Shown here piece by piece: positions 33,000 through 44,392 of a stretch of DNA of 64,000 bases. The notes beneath the pieces were generated by a model. The model was not told where the DNA came from. It searched no databases and saw nothing but the letters and a program-made list of their open reading frames with translations. This DNA is from Costus lasius. Its lineage: Eukaryota; Streptophyta; Magnoliopsida; Zingiberales; Costaceae. Position numbers and translations under genes: made by a program. The DNA lies in contig CM050454.1 of the NCBI GenBank assembly GCA_027563935.2, positions 19,899,501 to 19,963,500 on the forward strand, in the 5' to 3' direction. Each line of letters begins with the position of its first letter. Position 1 is the stretch's first letter.

Positions 33000-34168
33000 C
33001 ATTAGCATAAGGCCATATGATAATTGACAAAGTACGAATTGCTGCGCATGGTGAAGCATCCGTGTTTGTAGCAAGAAACAATCCAAGAAAACTTATCTGA
33101 GATGTGGCAAATGTGACATACATCTAATGTGTCATGAACATAACAAATGCAACTACTATGGATTGCAAGACTACTTTGTTGACATATGTGGAAAATTACA
33201 AAAAGTGTACAATGTAGGCAGCAATTTAGACAAACGAGAAAAATATAAATTTCTCGCCTAAAACTAATCATGCAAAGATGAAAGCCTCTCTAACGCTCAC
33301 CACAAAACAATATGAGAATCCTATGGTTCCACAATTCTAATGTTACAACTAAACCTGCGTCGCACACAAGCAATTTCTTAGGCGCTACATCTTTTGCTTC
33401 TATTGCTAAAAGAAAAACAAGTTGGATTCTAAATATGGGGCCACTCCTCATATGGTCCAATCAGCTATTCTGCTAACAACGAAATTCATAGCAAATAATA
33501 GATCGGTGTATCTACCTAATAGAGAAATAGTAGCTATTACATACATGAGAAATATCCAATTTGTGAACTTCACACTTTATGACGTGCTACATGTTTCTTC
33601 CTTCAAATTAAACTGGATTTCAGTCAGCAAACTATTACTCAATTCTTCATATGATATCTTGTTCACAAGCAGAGCTGAATTATCTGGAGTGATAGCAGAG
33701 CTGAATTTGCTGAATTAATTTCAGTAGCAAACTATTACACACTTACACATCACACGGTTTGTTAATATTGTTGAAAATCAATTCACCACAAGGGTCAAAA
33801 TAGTAGAGCTGAATTTGCCATGAAAGAATTCTATTTAGATAAAGGAATCATACTTACGAAAATTGTGTATCTACACCACAATAAAATGGTGTAGTTAAAA
33901 GGAAACATCGATATCTCCTCTTGCATGTGCCTTATTATTCCAAGCCAATTTACCCAAAAGTTTTTGGGGAGATGCAATTTTGACAATTGCTTGTCTCATC
34001 AATAAAACTCCACAAATATTACATGGGAAGTCACTAATTGAGGTACTCATCCACAAGCCACAATCTTATGAACATCATTGACCTTTTGGAAGCTTATGTT
34101 TTGCATCTACACACCATCAAAAATTGAACAAAATTCGATCTACAAGCTATAAAGTGCATCTTCTTAGG
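33000..34168 (+). pseudogene. Remnant R: decayed Ty1/copia gag-pol
   Basis: Protein fragments in copia order can be followed across frames: a gag knuckle region (KCNYYGLQDYFVDIC, about 33145-33190), a protease/post-protease segment (GATPHMV near 33436 and DVLHVSSFKLNWISVSKL, about 33580-33635), integrase pieces (KGIILTKIVYLHHNK near 33840; FWGDAILTIACLINKTPQIL, about 33965-34025; HGKSLIEVL and KPQSYEH after it) and a KCIFLG-like end at 34168. Many stops and indels separate them, and several inter-domain stretches are deleted. LTR G begins at 34169 within this frame, so R was already here when G inserted. It is a different copia family from copia-1 to -3. Confidence 0.7.
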
Positions 34169-35746
34169 TGATGGGAGTGCCGTAAGTGCACGACCTATCG
34201 AAGTAATAAAAATATCGATCCCACAAAGACTAATGGCCAAATACTAACTTATCTTAGGATTATTAGCTAGATGATTCGGAAATGGGGTTTAATTTTATTT
34301 TAAAGAAAATAAAAACACAAATAGGTTATAATCAATTGATGGCAATTCAGGACTTCGAGTTCACCACACTATATTTTATGACTATTCTAATAACATGTAT
34401 CTCAAGAAAGGATTTACTGTACTGAAGAGGATTTATCCGAATGTATAGATTACCCCCTCTCAGCGATATAACCTGGTGTCTACCCGAGTTAATCCCCTAC
34501 TTTCATGGTTATTAACTCGAGATAGACCTAATAAGTTCTTGACAAATCTATAAAATCCCTCAAGTCAATTCAAATTACTTTCGTGATCGAATCAACCTAT
34601 CCAAATATTGTAGATCTGATGTCGCAAATCACCTTTCAGTACTTCTTGTGACGTTTTAGACATGCAAATTGTGGCCAGTAATCAACATATAAGTAAACAC
34701 AACAATAATTGAATCTAACACAAATAAAATACTTCAAAAGATGGAAATCAATAATTAAGTCATGAAAAAGATGGAAATCAATAATTAAGTCATGAAAACA
34801 TAGAGGGTTAGACCCTTTGTCCTCAAGAAGAAGTTTACGCTGACATGGTGATCATGTCAACATTGTAAAAATCCATGTTTGATTACAAAATTAGCAAATA
34901 AAAATAGAAATCAACAAGGAGGATAAAGTATAAAGCTCCCTCATGAAACTCGATACTAGTCGGCCGGAAAAATAGAATTTTTCTGGTGAAGAAACGCCTT
35001 CCGCCGTCAGTCACCCTAGATTTCGCTCCTTTGTCGATTTCACCTTAAAATCTGCCAAAAAGTCCCAATAATTGTTCTTGAGCTCCCTTATATAGTTCTC
35101 CATTGTTCAATTAGATTTTCCCCAAAAGTTGACTTAAAAACGAGTCAATTTGGGCAAGAAATTGAGTCAATTTCGATATAGGCGAAAAGAATTACGGCTG
35201 TGAAAAAAATCACGGGCAGACCATAATTCTTTCTGTGAATTCTAGAAAAAAGAACCTAGAAGAATTACGGCCATGCAAATAATCATGGGCAGGCCGTAAT
35301 TCTTTCTATGGATAATCTTTGATGAAATCATAGCCGTGAATATATTCACGGGCAAGCCGTTATTCTTTCTGTGGATTCTGAAATTTTGTACCAAGGAAAT
35401 GATGGTAGTGATAAAAATCACAATCAGGTCATAATTCTTTCTATGTCTTCTAGAAATTATGGCTTGATGAGAATCACGGGTGGGCCGTAATTTTCAAATA
35501 AGCTCCGATTTGCATAAAATTTGATGGGCAGCTTCGTCTTAACTTGTGGAATTCATCTATGCACTTAGATTCTTCAAAATCTATCAGAATATGATTGTTT
35601 TCCCCTGAAATGCAACAAAAACGAAAAGGGGTGAAGATTCCGAACAAACAAAAGAATTTAAGTCAAAATAAGTAAAAACATAATTGATATAAGAGAATTC
35701 TATATAAAAAGTATAGTAAAAATACTATATAAAATTCAAAACATCA
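34169..35746 (-). repeat. Element G 3' LTR (1578 bp)
   Basis: Minus strand: starts TGATGTTTTGAA (35746), ends ACTCCCATCA (34169). It contains about five inverted-repeat units (35165-35500), one of them pairing GAATTACGGCC (35262-35272) with GGCCGTAATTC (35292-35302), and a TATA box further along. The second half matches element A (cf. GTTAATAACCATGAAAGTAG). A 30-bp tandem duplication (AAGATGGAAATCAATAATTA, about 34739-34795) is private to this copy. Confidence 0.8.
35087..35096 (-). promoter_or_regulatory. Element G LTR TATA box
   Basis: CTATATAAGG on the minus strand, about 70 bases downstream of the inverted-repeat array. Element A has ACTATTTAAG at the same place, so the promoter position is conserved and the G version is the better match to consensus. 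Confidence 0.6.
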
Positions 35747-36975
35747 AATCTCCCTAGACTTAAACTTTTGCTTGTCCTTAAACAAATTAATAGATGAAAG
35801 AACAATGCTGAGTATGGAAAGTATAACTTACTTATGAAAAATAAACTTCTAAACTATAATAACTCATTTAAAGATTTCTAAGTCATGCCATATAAGTTTC
35901 CAGAAAAGTAGACTGTTATCAGAATTTAATCCTTAAGATCTACAGTCCAAAACAAATAAAACTTGCAACTTGCATAATAATCTGAATCTCAATCTCATAA
36001 ATTCATCTTGTATTCTGTTCAATACTATAATATTTTTGTTTACAGGAATAGGGCTTCCAAAATTTTTTTTTGTATTTATTTTTTTATTTTGACATTCTCT
36101 AAATCGATTACCTCCTTTTTTTTTCTAGTGACAAATTTAGAGTATACCGACCACATAGCCGATATAATAGAACTTATATCTTTAATCTAGCGGAGTCTTG
36201 ACTCATAATCGAAGATAGCAGAGTTACTGTCAAATGATTTTTCTTTAGCATGTACCCACATAGATACATACTTTTATTTTACTTTCTTTTTTTTTCTTTT
36301 TTTTAGACTTCAACTCATGTCTTTGGTACCCCTGCCAATTTTTCGTAGTGCCAAGTAGAGGAATCCTTTTTTAATTTCTGGATTTTGAATTCTTTCTTCC
36401 CAACAAATAATACAATAGATCAAACATCTACAAGGCTAATCAATCAATGTAAATTCAATAAAATTATACTTATCTAGTCATCTTATTTGAAAAGGATGCT
36501 TTACTCTCAAATTGCATTCCTCAAACAATATACTTATGAACAATTGATAAAAAATCAAAATGAGAGACATATATTGAAGAAATAAATTCAACACAAGAAG
36601 CATACATCCATTCACAGACATTGATATATGAACAATATACATCATTCAAGAATATAAAAAACCATGCATCATCATAAAAAAAAAAATGCATCCACAAAAC
36701 ACATAATATCTACAATCTAAAGTGAGCATAGCATCCACATATGACGCTATTTATAATACATCCAAACCAACATCACAATGCGCCTACACATGGCGCCAAA
36801 TATCATGTCAAATAGTATCAAAGTTAATATAATCCACCATACCAAACCAAGAAGCATAAAACCAAGGAGCATAAAGCAAAAGACATGAATATATCCTCCC
36901 CTACAAAAAGAATGTATCGTCCTCGATGCAATAAGCAAAGAATGAGACAGTAGGAGAAGAGATACTCATAGAGCA
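35747..36975 (-). other. Element G polypurine tract and 3' spacer
   Basis: Reading minus: AAGTCTAGGGAGATT (35761-35747) borders the LTR, as in A. The spacer repeats the order of element A: the GCATCG hairpin and AGGGGAGGAT block (about 36935-36895), then the GGATTCCTCTACTTGGCACT...GAAGTC module (about 36365-36305, minus strand). No ORF is convincing. Confidence 0.6.
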
Positions 36976-38147
36976 CTACTCGTCTGAACCGGTATCAGTG
37001 TCTTTGCCACTCTCCTCGTCGGCGCTAACCTCTCCCATGGTCTGATTCGGATCTCCCTCCTCATCAGAGCCTAGGTGGTCAGTGAAGTGTTCCTGGAGAA
37101 AGCCATGAATATCCTGGACAGATGATAGATTGTCTTCAAAAGGTGTCCCTAGCAGAACACCTCTGCAGACAATGCTTGGAATCCTGGGTTCTGAGCACTA
37201 GACCAAGATCTCTGAGTATCAAGTCCTGCTCCCTGTGATGAAGAACCTGCTCTGAACGGAGGAGAATCCATCCCATATGGACCAGCTCCTCCAAAAGAAG
37301 TTGATGGCAGCACAGATTCAAGTGGGGTAGGAGAGTCGTCAACAGCTGCAGTGGGGGGAATCTTCCAATTCAATTGATTGGGGACCATAGTCTGCTCCTT
37401 GTTTGGTAGTGGCAGAGTTTGAGAGTTTCGCCCAAGGATCAAACAAAATTCATCGCCCTCACGGACGATCATTTGCATGGCGGTACATGAGTAAAGGTCA
37501 ATCCTAGGGCTGCCCCGTGCAGTCTCGATCCCAAAAGAATCTACCCCCAAGGAAAACGCTATAGGAGTAATCATACCTCCTAACACAATAATCTAAAAAC
37601 CTCATAACACAATAGTGCCTTTCTTGTCAAATGCGACCTTGTCAAATTGCTGAACCAGAAAGTACACCACATCCAGTTTGTATCTATGAAGCATAGATCA
37701 AAGAAAATAAAGCTCAGATTATCTAATCATATCATCGCTCTCGCTACGTCCGAAAAAGGTGTGCGAGAGAACTCTGTGGACGTATCGCAAGTAAGGGTTG
37801 GAGAGACTAGTGGCTCGAGCATTCTTTGATGAAAAACTTGATTCCTGAGAAATTTGATACCAAAAAGCATTCTCAATATAGTATCGTGGTGGATTTTGTC
37901 CTCCCCTTGGCTATAAACGCAAAGGATGGCTAACTTCTTGGAGCGTGAGTCTCCGCTCTATATTCGCAAGCTAGAAGGTGATGCACCCCATTGCATCGCA
38001 GAAGTGAAAGAATTCAGCTTTATCTCTAAGCTGCTAAGAAACTCCAAGACTAAAAGGATGAAAGTCTGTGGTTGGTTCTGGAAAAACTGTGATGCTGAAA
38101 TCTGGCTGAACATCCACATGACATCCTCATAGAGTCCAAGAATTTCC
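36976..38147 (-). pseudogene. Element G third ORF, main part
   Basis: Minus-strand continuation of the ORF that starts at 57405. Immediately after the B insertion the frame reads ILGLYEDVMWMFSQI, typical of the N-terminal region of 'putative plant transposon protein' ORFs found 3' of pol in Athila-type elements. A long open segment lies at 37586-37149 (GGMITPIAFSLGVDSF..., then a Ser/Pro-rich stretch). The end is acidic (GSDEEGDPNQT...DTGSDE, stop 36978-36976). Frameshifts occur between the segments, and one stop lies close to the insertion point. Function is unknown; an env-like role has been suggested for Athila third ORFs, but no signal peptide or membrane segment is obvious here. Confidence 0.6.
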
Positions 38148-38918
38148 TGTAATATCCCAAGTATTTCAAAAATAATTTTAGAAAAGCAAAAAACTATGTT
38201 TTGGAATTTTTGGGATTTTTCTAGAATTTTTTCATGAATTTTTAAATGTTTAAAAATTGATTTTGATTAAAAAAGTTTATTTGCGCTCGCGGGGGTTCAA
38301 ACTCGCGAAGCACCGAAATTTGGGCTCAACCAGACCATTAGGCTGAGCTTCTTTTTGATTATTAAAGTGCACTCATTTTTATTGATTTTGATTTAAGTTA
38401 ATTTCGGAGGACGAGTTGAATAGTCATCTTCCATGCAGTTTTCGGCGACCGAGTCGTCGACGGCGATTTTCTATTTTGGGACGTAGTTTGCGTCTATTTG
38501 AGATGGCTTTTGTATGCCCTAATGTTTATTCGAATATGGAGTTTCCTCGTGCTGCAACGTGCCGCTAGGAGGAAGAACTTGGAGGTAAAGGGAGTTCGCC
38601 GAAGTCTGCGCCGCTTCAGCTTCCTGTGCAACCGGCGACGACATTTTCTCTATTCTGGGCTACGATACAGCTTTGTAGTAAGAGTGATTGATCCACTATT
38701 TGTCTTGCATCGCTTGATAACCAGTTTTCTTGGCTTTTTAAAGGTAAGACCTCAAACCAGATTTATGTAGATAAAGGTTTGTTATCCTTATTTCCGTTGA
38801 CTCCGATAGTATAGTGTCCTATGCGTATCGAAGATTTGCTAGCTGTATTGTTGTTATATTAGTTCTTAGTTTTTGTATACCAGTTAAGTATGTTTCTAGC
38901 ATGTTATTATTATCAATA

Positions 38919-39078
38919 TCCACGTTGTGGACAACATATCTATATAACCAGTTTTCTAGTATCCACGTGTGTGGACAGTTGTAATGAACATAATCTGATT
39001 CCTAATATCCACGTGTGTGGACAGTTGTATTAAGGACATACCCAGTTCCCTTCGGGGTCAGTATCCACTCTATGGACA
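38919..39078 (+). repeat. TATCCAC/GTGGACA hairpin cluster
   Basis: TATCCACGTTGTGGACA, TATCCACGTGTGTGGACA (twice) and TATCCACTCTATGGACA occur within 160 bp, each a short hairpin. The 3' LTR keeps the first two (about 56958-57018). The core CCACGTGT contains an ACGT element. Confidence 0.7.
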
Positions 39079-39292
39079 AATTGGGGTCCCAAGCTAGCAT
39101 GCACTGGGATTCATGATGCATGGTAGCGTATGTGTTCACTATGTAAGGTGCATGATTCACCTTATCATGTGTATTCGGGTTGACGACCCCACAAGCTAGT
39201 AGGTATTGCTTATAGTTGTTTCCTTGCATGGTATTAGTTTGTGTATTTGATTATATATAACCCAGTTGAATCAGCTTATTCAGTTGCATTAT

Positions 39293-39430
39293 AGTTTTCA
39301 GTTTACAGCTTCTAGATTCCAGTTCATAGTTCCTGTTTATAGTCTTTAGATTACAGCTTTTAGTTTCCATTTTATAGTTTCTAATTTTCAGTTCCAGCTT
39401 TTAGTTTATAGTTTTCAGTATTCAATTTGT
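39293..39430 (+). repeat. Degenerate 11-12 bp minisatellite
   Basis: About twelve diverged copies of a unit like TTTATAGTTTC / TTACAGCTTCTAG. It lies in the portion missing from the element B 3' LTR. Confidence 0.6.
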
Positions 39431-39796
39431 TACTGTTCATGCTTTTTGCTAGTTTCCCTCCTTTGAATGTAAGGGACTACCCTTTCTTCTAGGGAGAGGC
39501 TTACTCAGCAATGTTTTGCTAAGTCTTGTTGATATTGCAGGTACTGGTATGGACTAAGGAATTCAAGGCATGGATAGAAAGTTTTACTTGATGGATTATT
39601 CTTGAAGGATTGTGAATCATGAATCATATAATTAAAAGTTATTAGCTGAGGCAGAGTTGTTGTAAAAGTTTAGTTGCTTACTCTAATGTCTGTATTTGTA
39701 AAGAGAATTTTTGCAGCAATCAGACTTATATTGTTGTTCCTAGATTGTAAAGTTTAATAGATTATTTTATTCTAGTCTTAGTATCAGGGAGTAACA

Positions 39797-39873
39797 TATT
39801 TGGTATCAGAGGAATACTTTAAGGCTTAGGGAAAACCTAAACTTGAACTTAAGATCCTAGGTGAAATTTTAGG
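39797..39873 (+). other. Element B primer site and first interior piece
   Basis: TGGTATCAGAGG (39801-39812), four bases after the LTR end, is the Met-tRNA primer site. The following leader is interrupted by copia-3 after TTAGG (39869-39873). Confidence 0.85.
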
Positions 39874-41741
39874 TGTTGGGAAACCCCGGGGATTTTAAAA
39901 TTATTACAGATAAGCACAACGGAAGCAATCCCCAAAACAGGCCAGTCCCAAAAACTCAGAAGATCGAGTCTTGCAAGGAGATCGACACGGTGAGTAGGAG
40001 ATGATACCTTGATGCAAATTAAGTGATGCGATGCAGGCGCCCAAATGTGCGCCCTCTGCAGTCTCGCACACAGCCAAACCTCGAATCCTCTTCTTCCACG
40101 CCCGGTGCTAGCCTCGGGAAGAAAATCCACGCCTTTGGGAGACTTCCTCAATCACTTGCGCCAACTCCAAAGGAGATGCTAAGGAGAGGAGGTGGAGCTT
40201 CGTCGGAGTCCAACTCTTGAAGCACTCCACCAAGATCCGAACCGGAATCAACCGAAGCCAAAGTCCAACTTTGGAGAGGAGGGCGCCAAGGAACTTCCAA
40301 AGTTCCGAACTCACTAAAGGGAAGAGGAGAGGCAATTGGCGAACATCCCTCTCCCTCTTTCCAGGAGTGGCGACAAGGGGGACAAGGGGGCAAGAGTTCA
40401 AGAAGAGCGACGAGGAGGGAGGAAGGGGGTTTATATACCCATGAATAGGTGCACCTCTTCACTAGTGAAGAGGCACACCTCTTCATGAAGAGACACACCT
40501 CTTCAAGAGGTAAAACCCATTTCGCCCACTCCAAGTGCCATGCACCCAAGTACATTCACCCACTCCAAGTGAGAAGCTCCAAGCTTCTCACCTTAAGAAG
40601 ATGTCCAACTTGGATTTGTCCACCTCAAGGAAATGCGCCAAGCTCACTCCAAGTAGCTTGCGCCATTCCATTTGGCCCATTGGCCCAAATGGCTTATTGA
40701 GCCCATTTGGCCTATTAGCCCAACTTGGTCTATTGGGCCCATTTGGCCCAAATGGCCTACTAGGCCCAAAAACAAGTTAGCTCCAAATGATTCCTTTCAT
40801 CTCATCTAGCACAGTGGTGCTGATGGATTCTCCTAAACAGATCTGAGTTATCCAATAACTCAATCAATAGGCTACCCGATCAATACGAGAACCCGAGTTT
40901 CAAGTTGTGCGACCCTGTAGGTTCCTCAGATGTTGGCAGTGATGAACCGAGTCATCACAAGCAGTGATTGGCACCTAGCAGTGCATCGCTGCTACCCAAG
41001 TCATCGGAATGGATATCAACATCGACAACCCCATCATCGCAACAAGGTGCCGATGCATTACAATCTCTTTGCCGAACTGATATCCGATTGGACAAAGTGT
41101 GTCACCACTTTATTTTCACCCAATCTCATGGTCATGACTAAATCAGGCTTTCACCTGGGTATGGCCGTACACTTTCAGTCATGCAACCATAGGGGGGCCC
41201 TGTGGATATCAAGCTTCCCGTAGGAAGGGGCAAATCCTATGTCTGTCCATTGATCTTCTCATATGGGTCGTGACATACCCAATGACAACCGTTATGACCT
41301 CCCTGCTACGGCGAGGCGTTAGGTTGTATCAAAGCATGTCCCTAACCATATAGAAGAGTCAATGACCTCAAGTCGAGAGATCAATGCATCTCCTGTCACT
41401 TGTGAGCTTAACTCATGACACCAAGTTAAAGCCTCACAGCGGGTCGGTCCAGTATATCCACCACTGATATACCTATATGCCTGCGTTAGCACCCCGTGCG
41501 TAACCAGCCCATATACCAGTCTCACATGTACCAGAGTTGTCCCTTATCCACTCAGGTATTCGACTGGGGACACACCGTTTAAGCACAGATACAATCTGTC
41601 TCTAGGGACATTATTATCCATGTACATAATCACAGATGTAAACATAGCATAATAACGACAATGCCAGAATGATATATTAAATATCAATGTCAAGTAGTAC
41701 AAGATGGACCAACAATGGGTCCAAGGGCATATACACCAACA
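39874..41741 (-). repeat. Copia-3 3' LTR (1868 bp)
   Basis: On the minus strand TGTTGGTGTATATGCCC (41741) to CCCCGGGGTTTCCCAACA (39874). Minus-strand TATA box TATATAA is at 40437-40431. Three palindromes sit just upstream of it (40454-40510). Also visible are a 10-bp-arm hairpin GTGAGAAGCT/AGCTTCTCAC (40568-40590), tandem GGCCCA-type repeats (about 40671-40770), and the hairpin TGATGA/TCATCA (40940-40957). Confidence 0.93.
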
Positions 41742-41756
41742 ATCTCCCACTTGCAC
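41742..41756 (-). other. Copia-3 polypurine tract
   Basis: On the minus strand AGTGCAAGTGGGAGATTG-like sequence directly precedes the 3' LTR, as in copia-1 and copia-2. Confidence 0.8.
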
Positions 41757-41762
41757 TTAGAC

Positions 41763-44392
41763 TTAGTTGTTGAGAAATCTCAACCCTATGTCCCTCGCAT
41801 GACCATCACGCTTTTGCTGCGCCAAAGCCTTGGTCAGTGGGTCTACCAGATTATTGTCTATGTCAACTCTGCTTATCCTGACATCACCTCTATCAATGAT
41901 CTCCCAGATCAGGTGAAATCTACTGAGAATGTGTTTGGATTTTTGATAAGACCGTGGTTCCTTTGCCTGTGTCATCGCTTTATTGTTGTCACAATAGAGC
42001 TCAATCGGATCCACAGCAGTTGGAACCACCTGAAGTTCAGAAATGAACTTTCGAATCCAAACGGCTTCTTTGGCTGCCTCAGAAGCAACGACATACTCAG
42101 CCTCGGTCGTAGAATCAGTTACAATGGATTGCTTAGAGCTCTCTCAGCTCATAGCACCTCCACTCAATCTGAACACATAGCCTGTCTGCGATCTGAAGTC
42201 ATCAGGGTCAGACTGGAACGATGCCTCAGTGTAGCCCTGAACACTGAGCTCTTCCTGTCTCCCATAGACCAAGAACCATTCTTTAGTTCTTCTCAGAAGC
42301 ATAGAATGTTATTTACAGCCACCCAGTGTTGCAGACCTGGATTGGATTGGTATCGGCTGGTTATGCTCACAGCATAAGCCACGTCTGGTCTAGTGCATAA
42401 CATCGCATACATGATTGAACCTACTGCCGAAGCATAGGGCACTCGACTCATGTCGTCCCTCTCAGCCTGTGTAACGGGACACTGACTCTTGGAGAGAATA
42501 AGGCCATGTCTCACTGGAAGGTATCCTTTCTTAGATTGCTCTAAGCTGAACCTCTCCAGGACCTTATCAATGTAAGTACTCTGACTAAGGGCCAGGAGCT
42601 TCTTGGATCTATCCCGGTAGATCCTCACACCTAAGATATAGGCGGCCTCCCCTAAGTCTTTTATCTCAAAACACTTCCCCAACCATGTCTTCACAGCTTG
42701 AAGACTAGGGATGTCGTTTCCGATGAGTAGTATGTCGTCGACATACAGGACCAGAAATGTCACCAAGCTCCCACTGAATTTACTGTAAACACAGGCATCA
42801 TCTTCGCTCTTGATAAAGCCGTAATCTCTTACTACTTCATCAAATCGAAGATTCCAACTTCGAGAGGCTTGCTTTATTCTATAAATGGATCTCTTAAGCC
42901 TGCAGACCTTATTGGCTTCTGCAGGATGGATGAAGCCATCAGGCTGTGTCATAAACACATCCTCAGTCAGCTTTCCGTTAAGGAATGTTGTCTTCACATC
43001 CATCTGTCATATCTCATAATCGTGATATGCAGCTATAGCAAGCAGGATTCGAATGGATTTGAACATGGCAACTGGCGAGAATGTTTCGTCATAGTCCACC
43101 CCATGGACTTGTCTGAATCCTTTAGCCACAAGTCTACCTTTATAGGTAACTATGTTGCCATCCATGTCAGTCTTCCTCTTGAAGACCCAATTGCACCCGA
43201 TAGGTTTTACCCCATCAGGTAGCTTAACCAAATCCCAGACTTGGTTAGCCGACATGGAATCCATCTCGGATCTCATGGCCTCAAGCCATTTCTCGGAGTC
43301 CGGTCCAGCGACCGCCTCATCATAGGTCCTGGGTTCATCCTCAATGATGAAGATCCCGTCGTGTTGGGTCGGCAGCGACCCGTACCTCTCAGGTGCACGA
43401 CGAATCCTCCCAGACCTACGCAAGGCCCGTGTCTGAGCCTCTGGTTGCCGAGCAACTGGTGTAGGTGGCTTAGGTTCCACCTCAGTGTCTTGTGGTTGCA
43501 CTTGGACCTCGTCCAAGTCAAACTTCCTCCCACTGACTTCTTTCATGAGAAATTCTTTCTCTAGAAAGACAGCACCTCGAGCAACAAAAACTTTGTTCTC
43601 TCTAGGAATATAGAAGTAATATCCTTTAGTTTCCTTAGGATATCCCACAAACACGCATTTATCAGATCTGGGTTCTAGCTTGCTATAATCCTAACGTTTG
43701 ACATAAGCCTCACATCCCCAGACTCTGATAAAAGAGAGATTTGGGCGTCTCCCACTCCATACCTCGTACGAAATCTTGGAGACACTCTTAGATGGAACAT
43801 TATTCAGTATGAGAGAAGCTGTCTCAAGTGCATAGCCCCAAAACGACGGAGGTAGAGTTGCATGACTCATCATAGATCGAACCATGTCCAACAAAGTTCG
43901 ATTTCTCCTTTCAGACACACCATTCCATTGAGGTGTTCCAGGAGGAGTGAGTTGGGATAGAATCTCATACTCTCTAAGATAGTCAAAGAACTTACTGCTC
44001 AGGTGCTCTCCACCACGATCTGATCGAAGAGCCTTAATAGATCTACCAAGCTGGTTCTCTACTTCATGTATGAACTCCTTAAATTTCTCAAAGGATTCGG
44101 ACTTATGTCTCATCAAATAGACATAACCGTATCTACTGAAGTCATCAGTAAATGTGATGAAGTAGTTGTACCCTCCTATGACTTGTTTACTGAATGACCC
44201 ACACACATCACTATGTATGAGATCCAACAAACCTCCTGCCCTCTCACCAATCTTGGTGAATGGTGCTTTTGTCATTTTCCCTAACAAACAAGGCTCGCAA
44301 GTATCAAACTCCTCCAAGGAGGTTGAATCTAATAATCCATTTGCATGGAGTTATTGAATACGATTCTTGTTTATATGGGCTAATCTAATAAT
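41763..44392 (-). pseudogene. Copia-3 pol fragment (integrase, RT, RNase H), disabled
   Basis: The minus-strand frame starts within the integrase zinc domain (EFDTCEPCLLGKMTK) and runs through integrase (HSDVCGPF, RSDRGGEHL, NGVSERRNRT: catalytic D, D and E all kept), reverse transcriptase (YVDD) and RNase H (YCDNNKA). Stops lie at 43693-43691 (TAG where copia-1 has Gln) and 43009-43007 (TGA where relatives have Trp). A frameshift near 42300 separates RNase H, and a further stop lies in RNase H around 42135. Upstream, sequence jumps at about 44392 from integrase to leader sequence, deleting gag and protease. It is non-functional. Confidence 0.9.

Larger units (their letters stand above)
38148..39796 (+). 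repeat. Element B 5' LTR (1649 bp)
   Basis: TGTAATATCCC...GAGTAACA. Four hairpin-forming copies of TATCCAC...GTGGACA (the last weaker) lie at about 38919-39078, and an 11-12 bp degenerate minisatellite at 39293-39430. Small ORFs here are not credible. Confidence 0.85.

Noticed and set aside
38498..38770. 90-codon ORF in LTR B (and 56457-56699)
   Set aside because: The corresponding ORFs in the two LTR copies differ in frame and extent; no domain.
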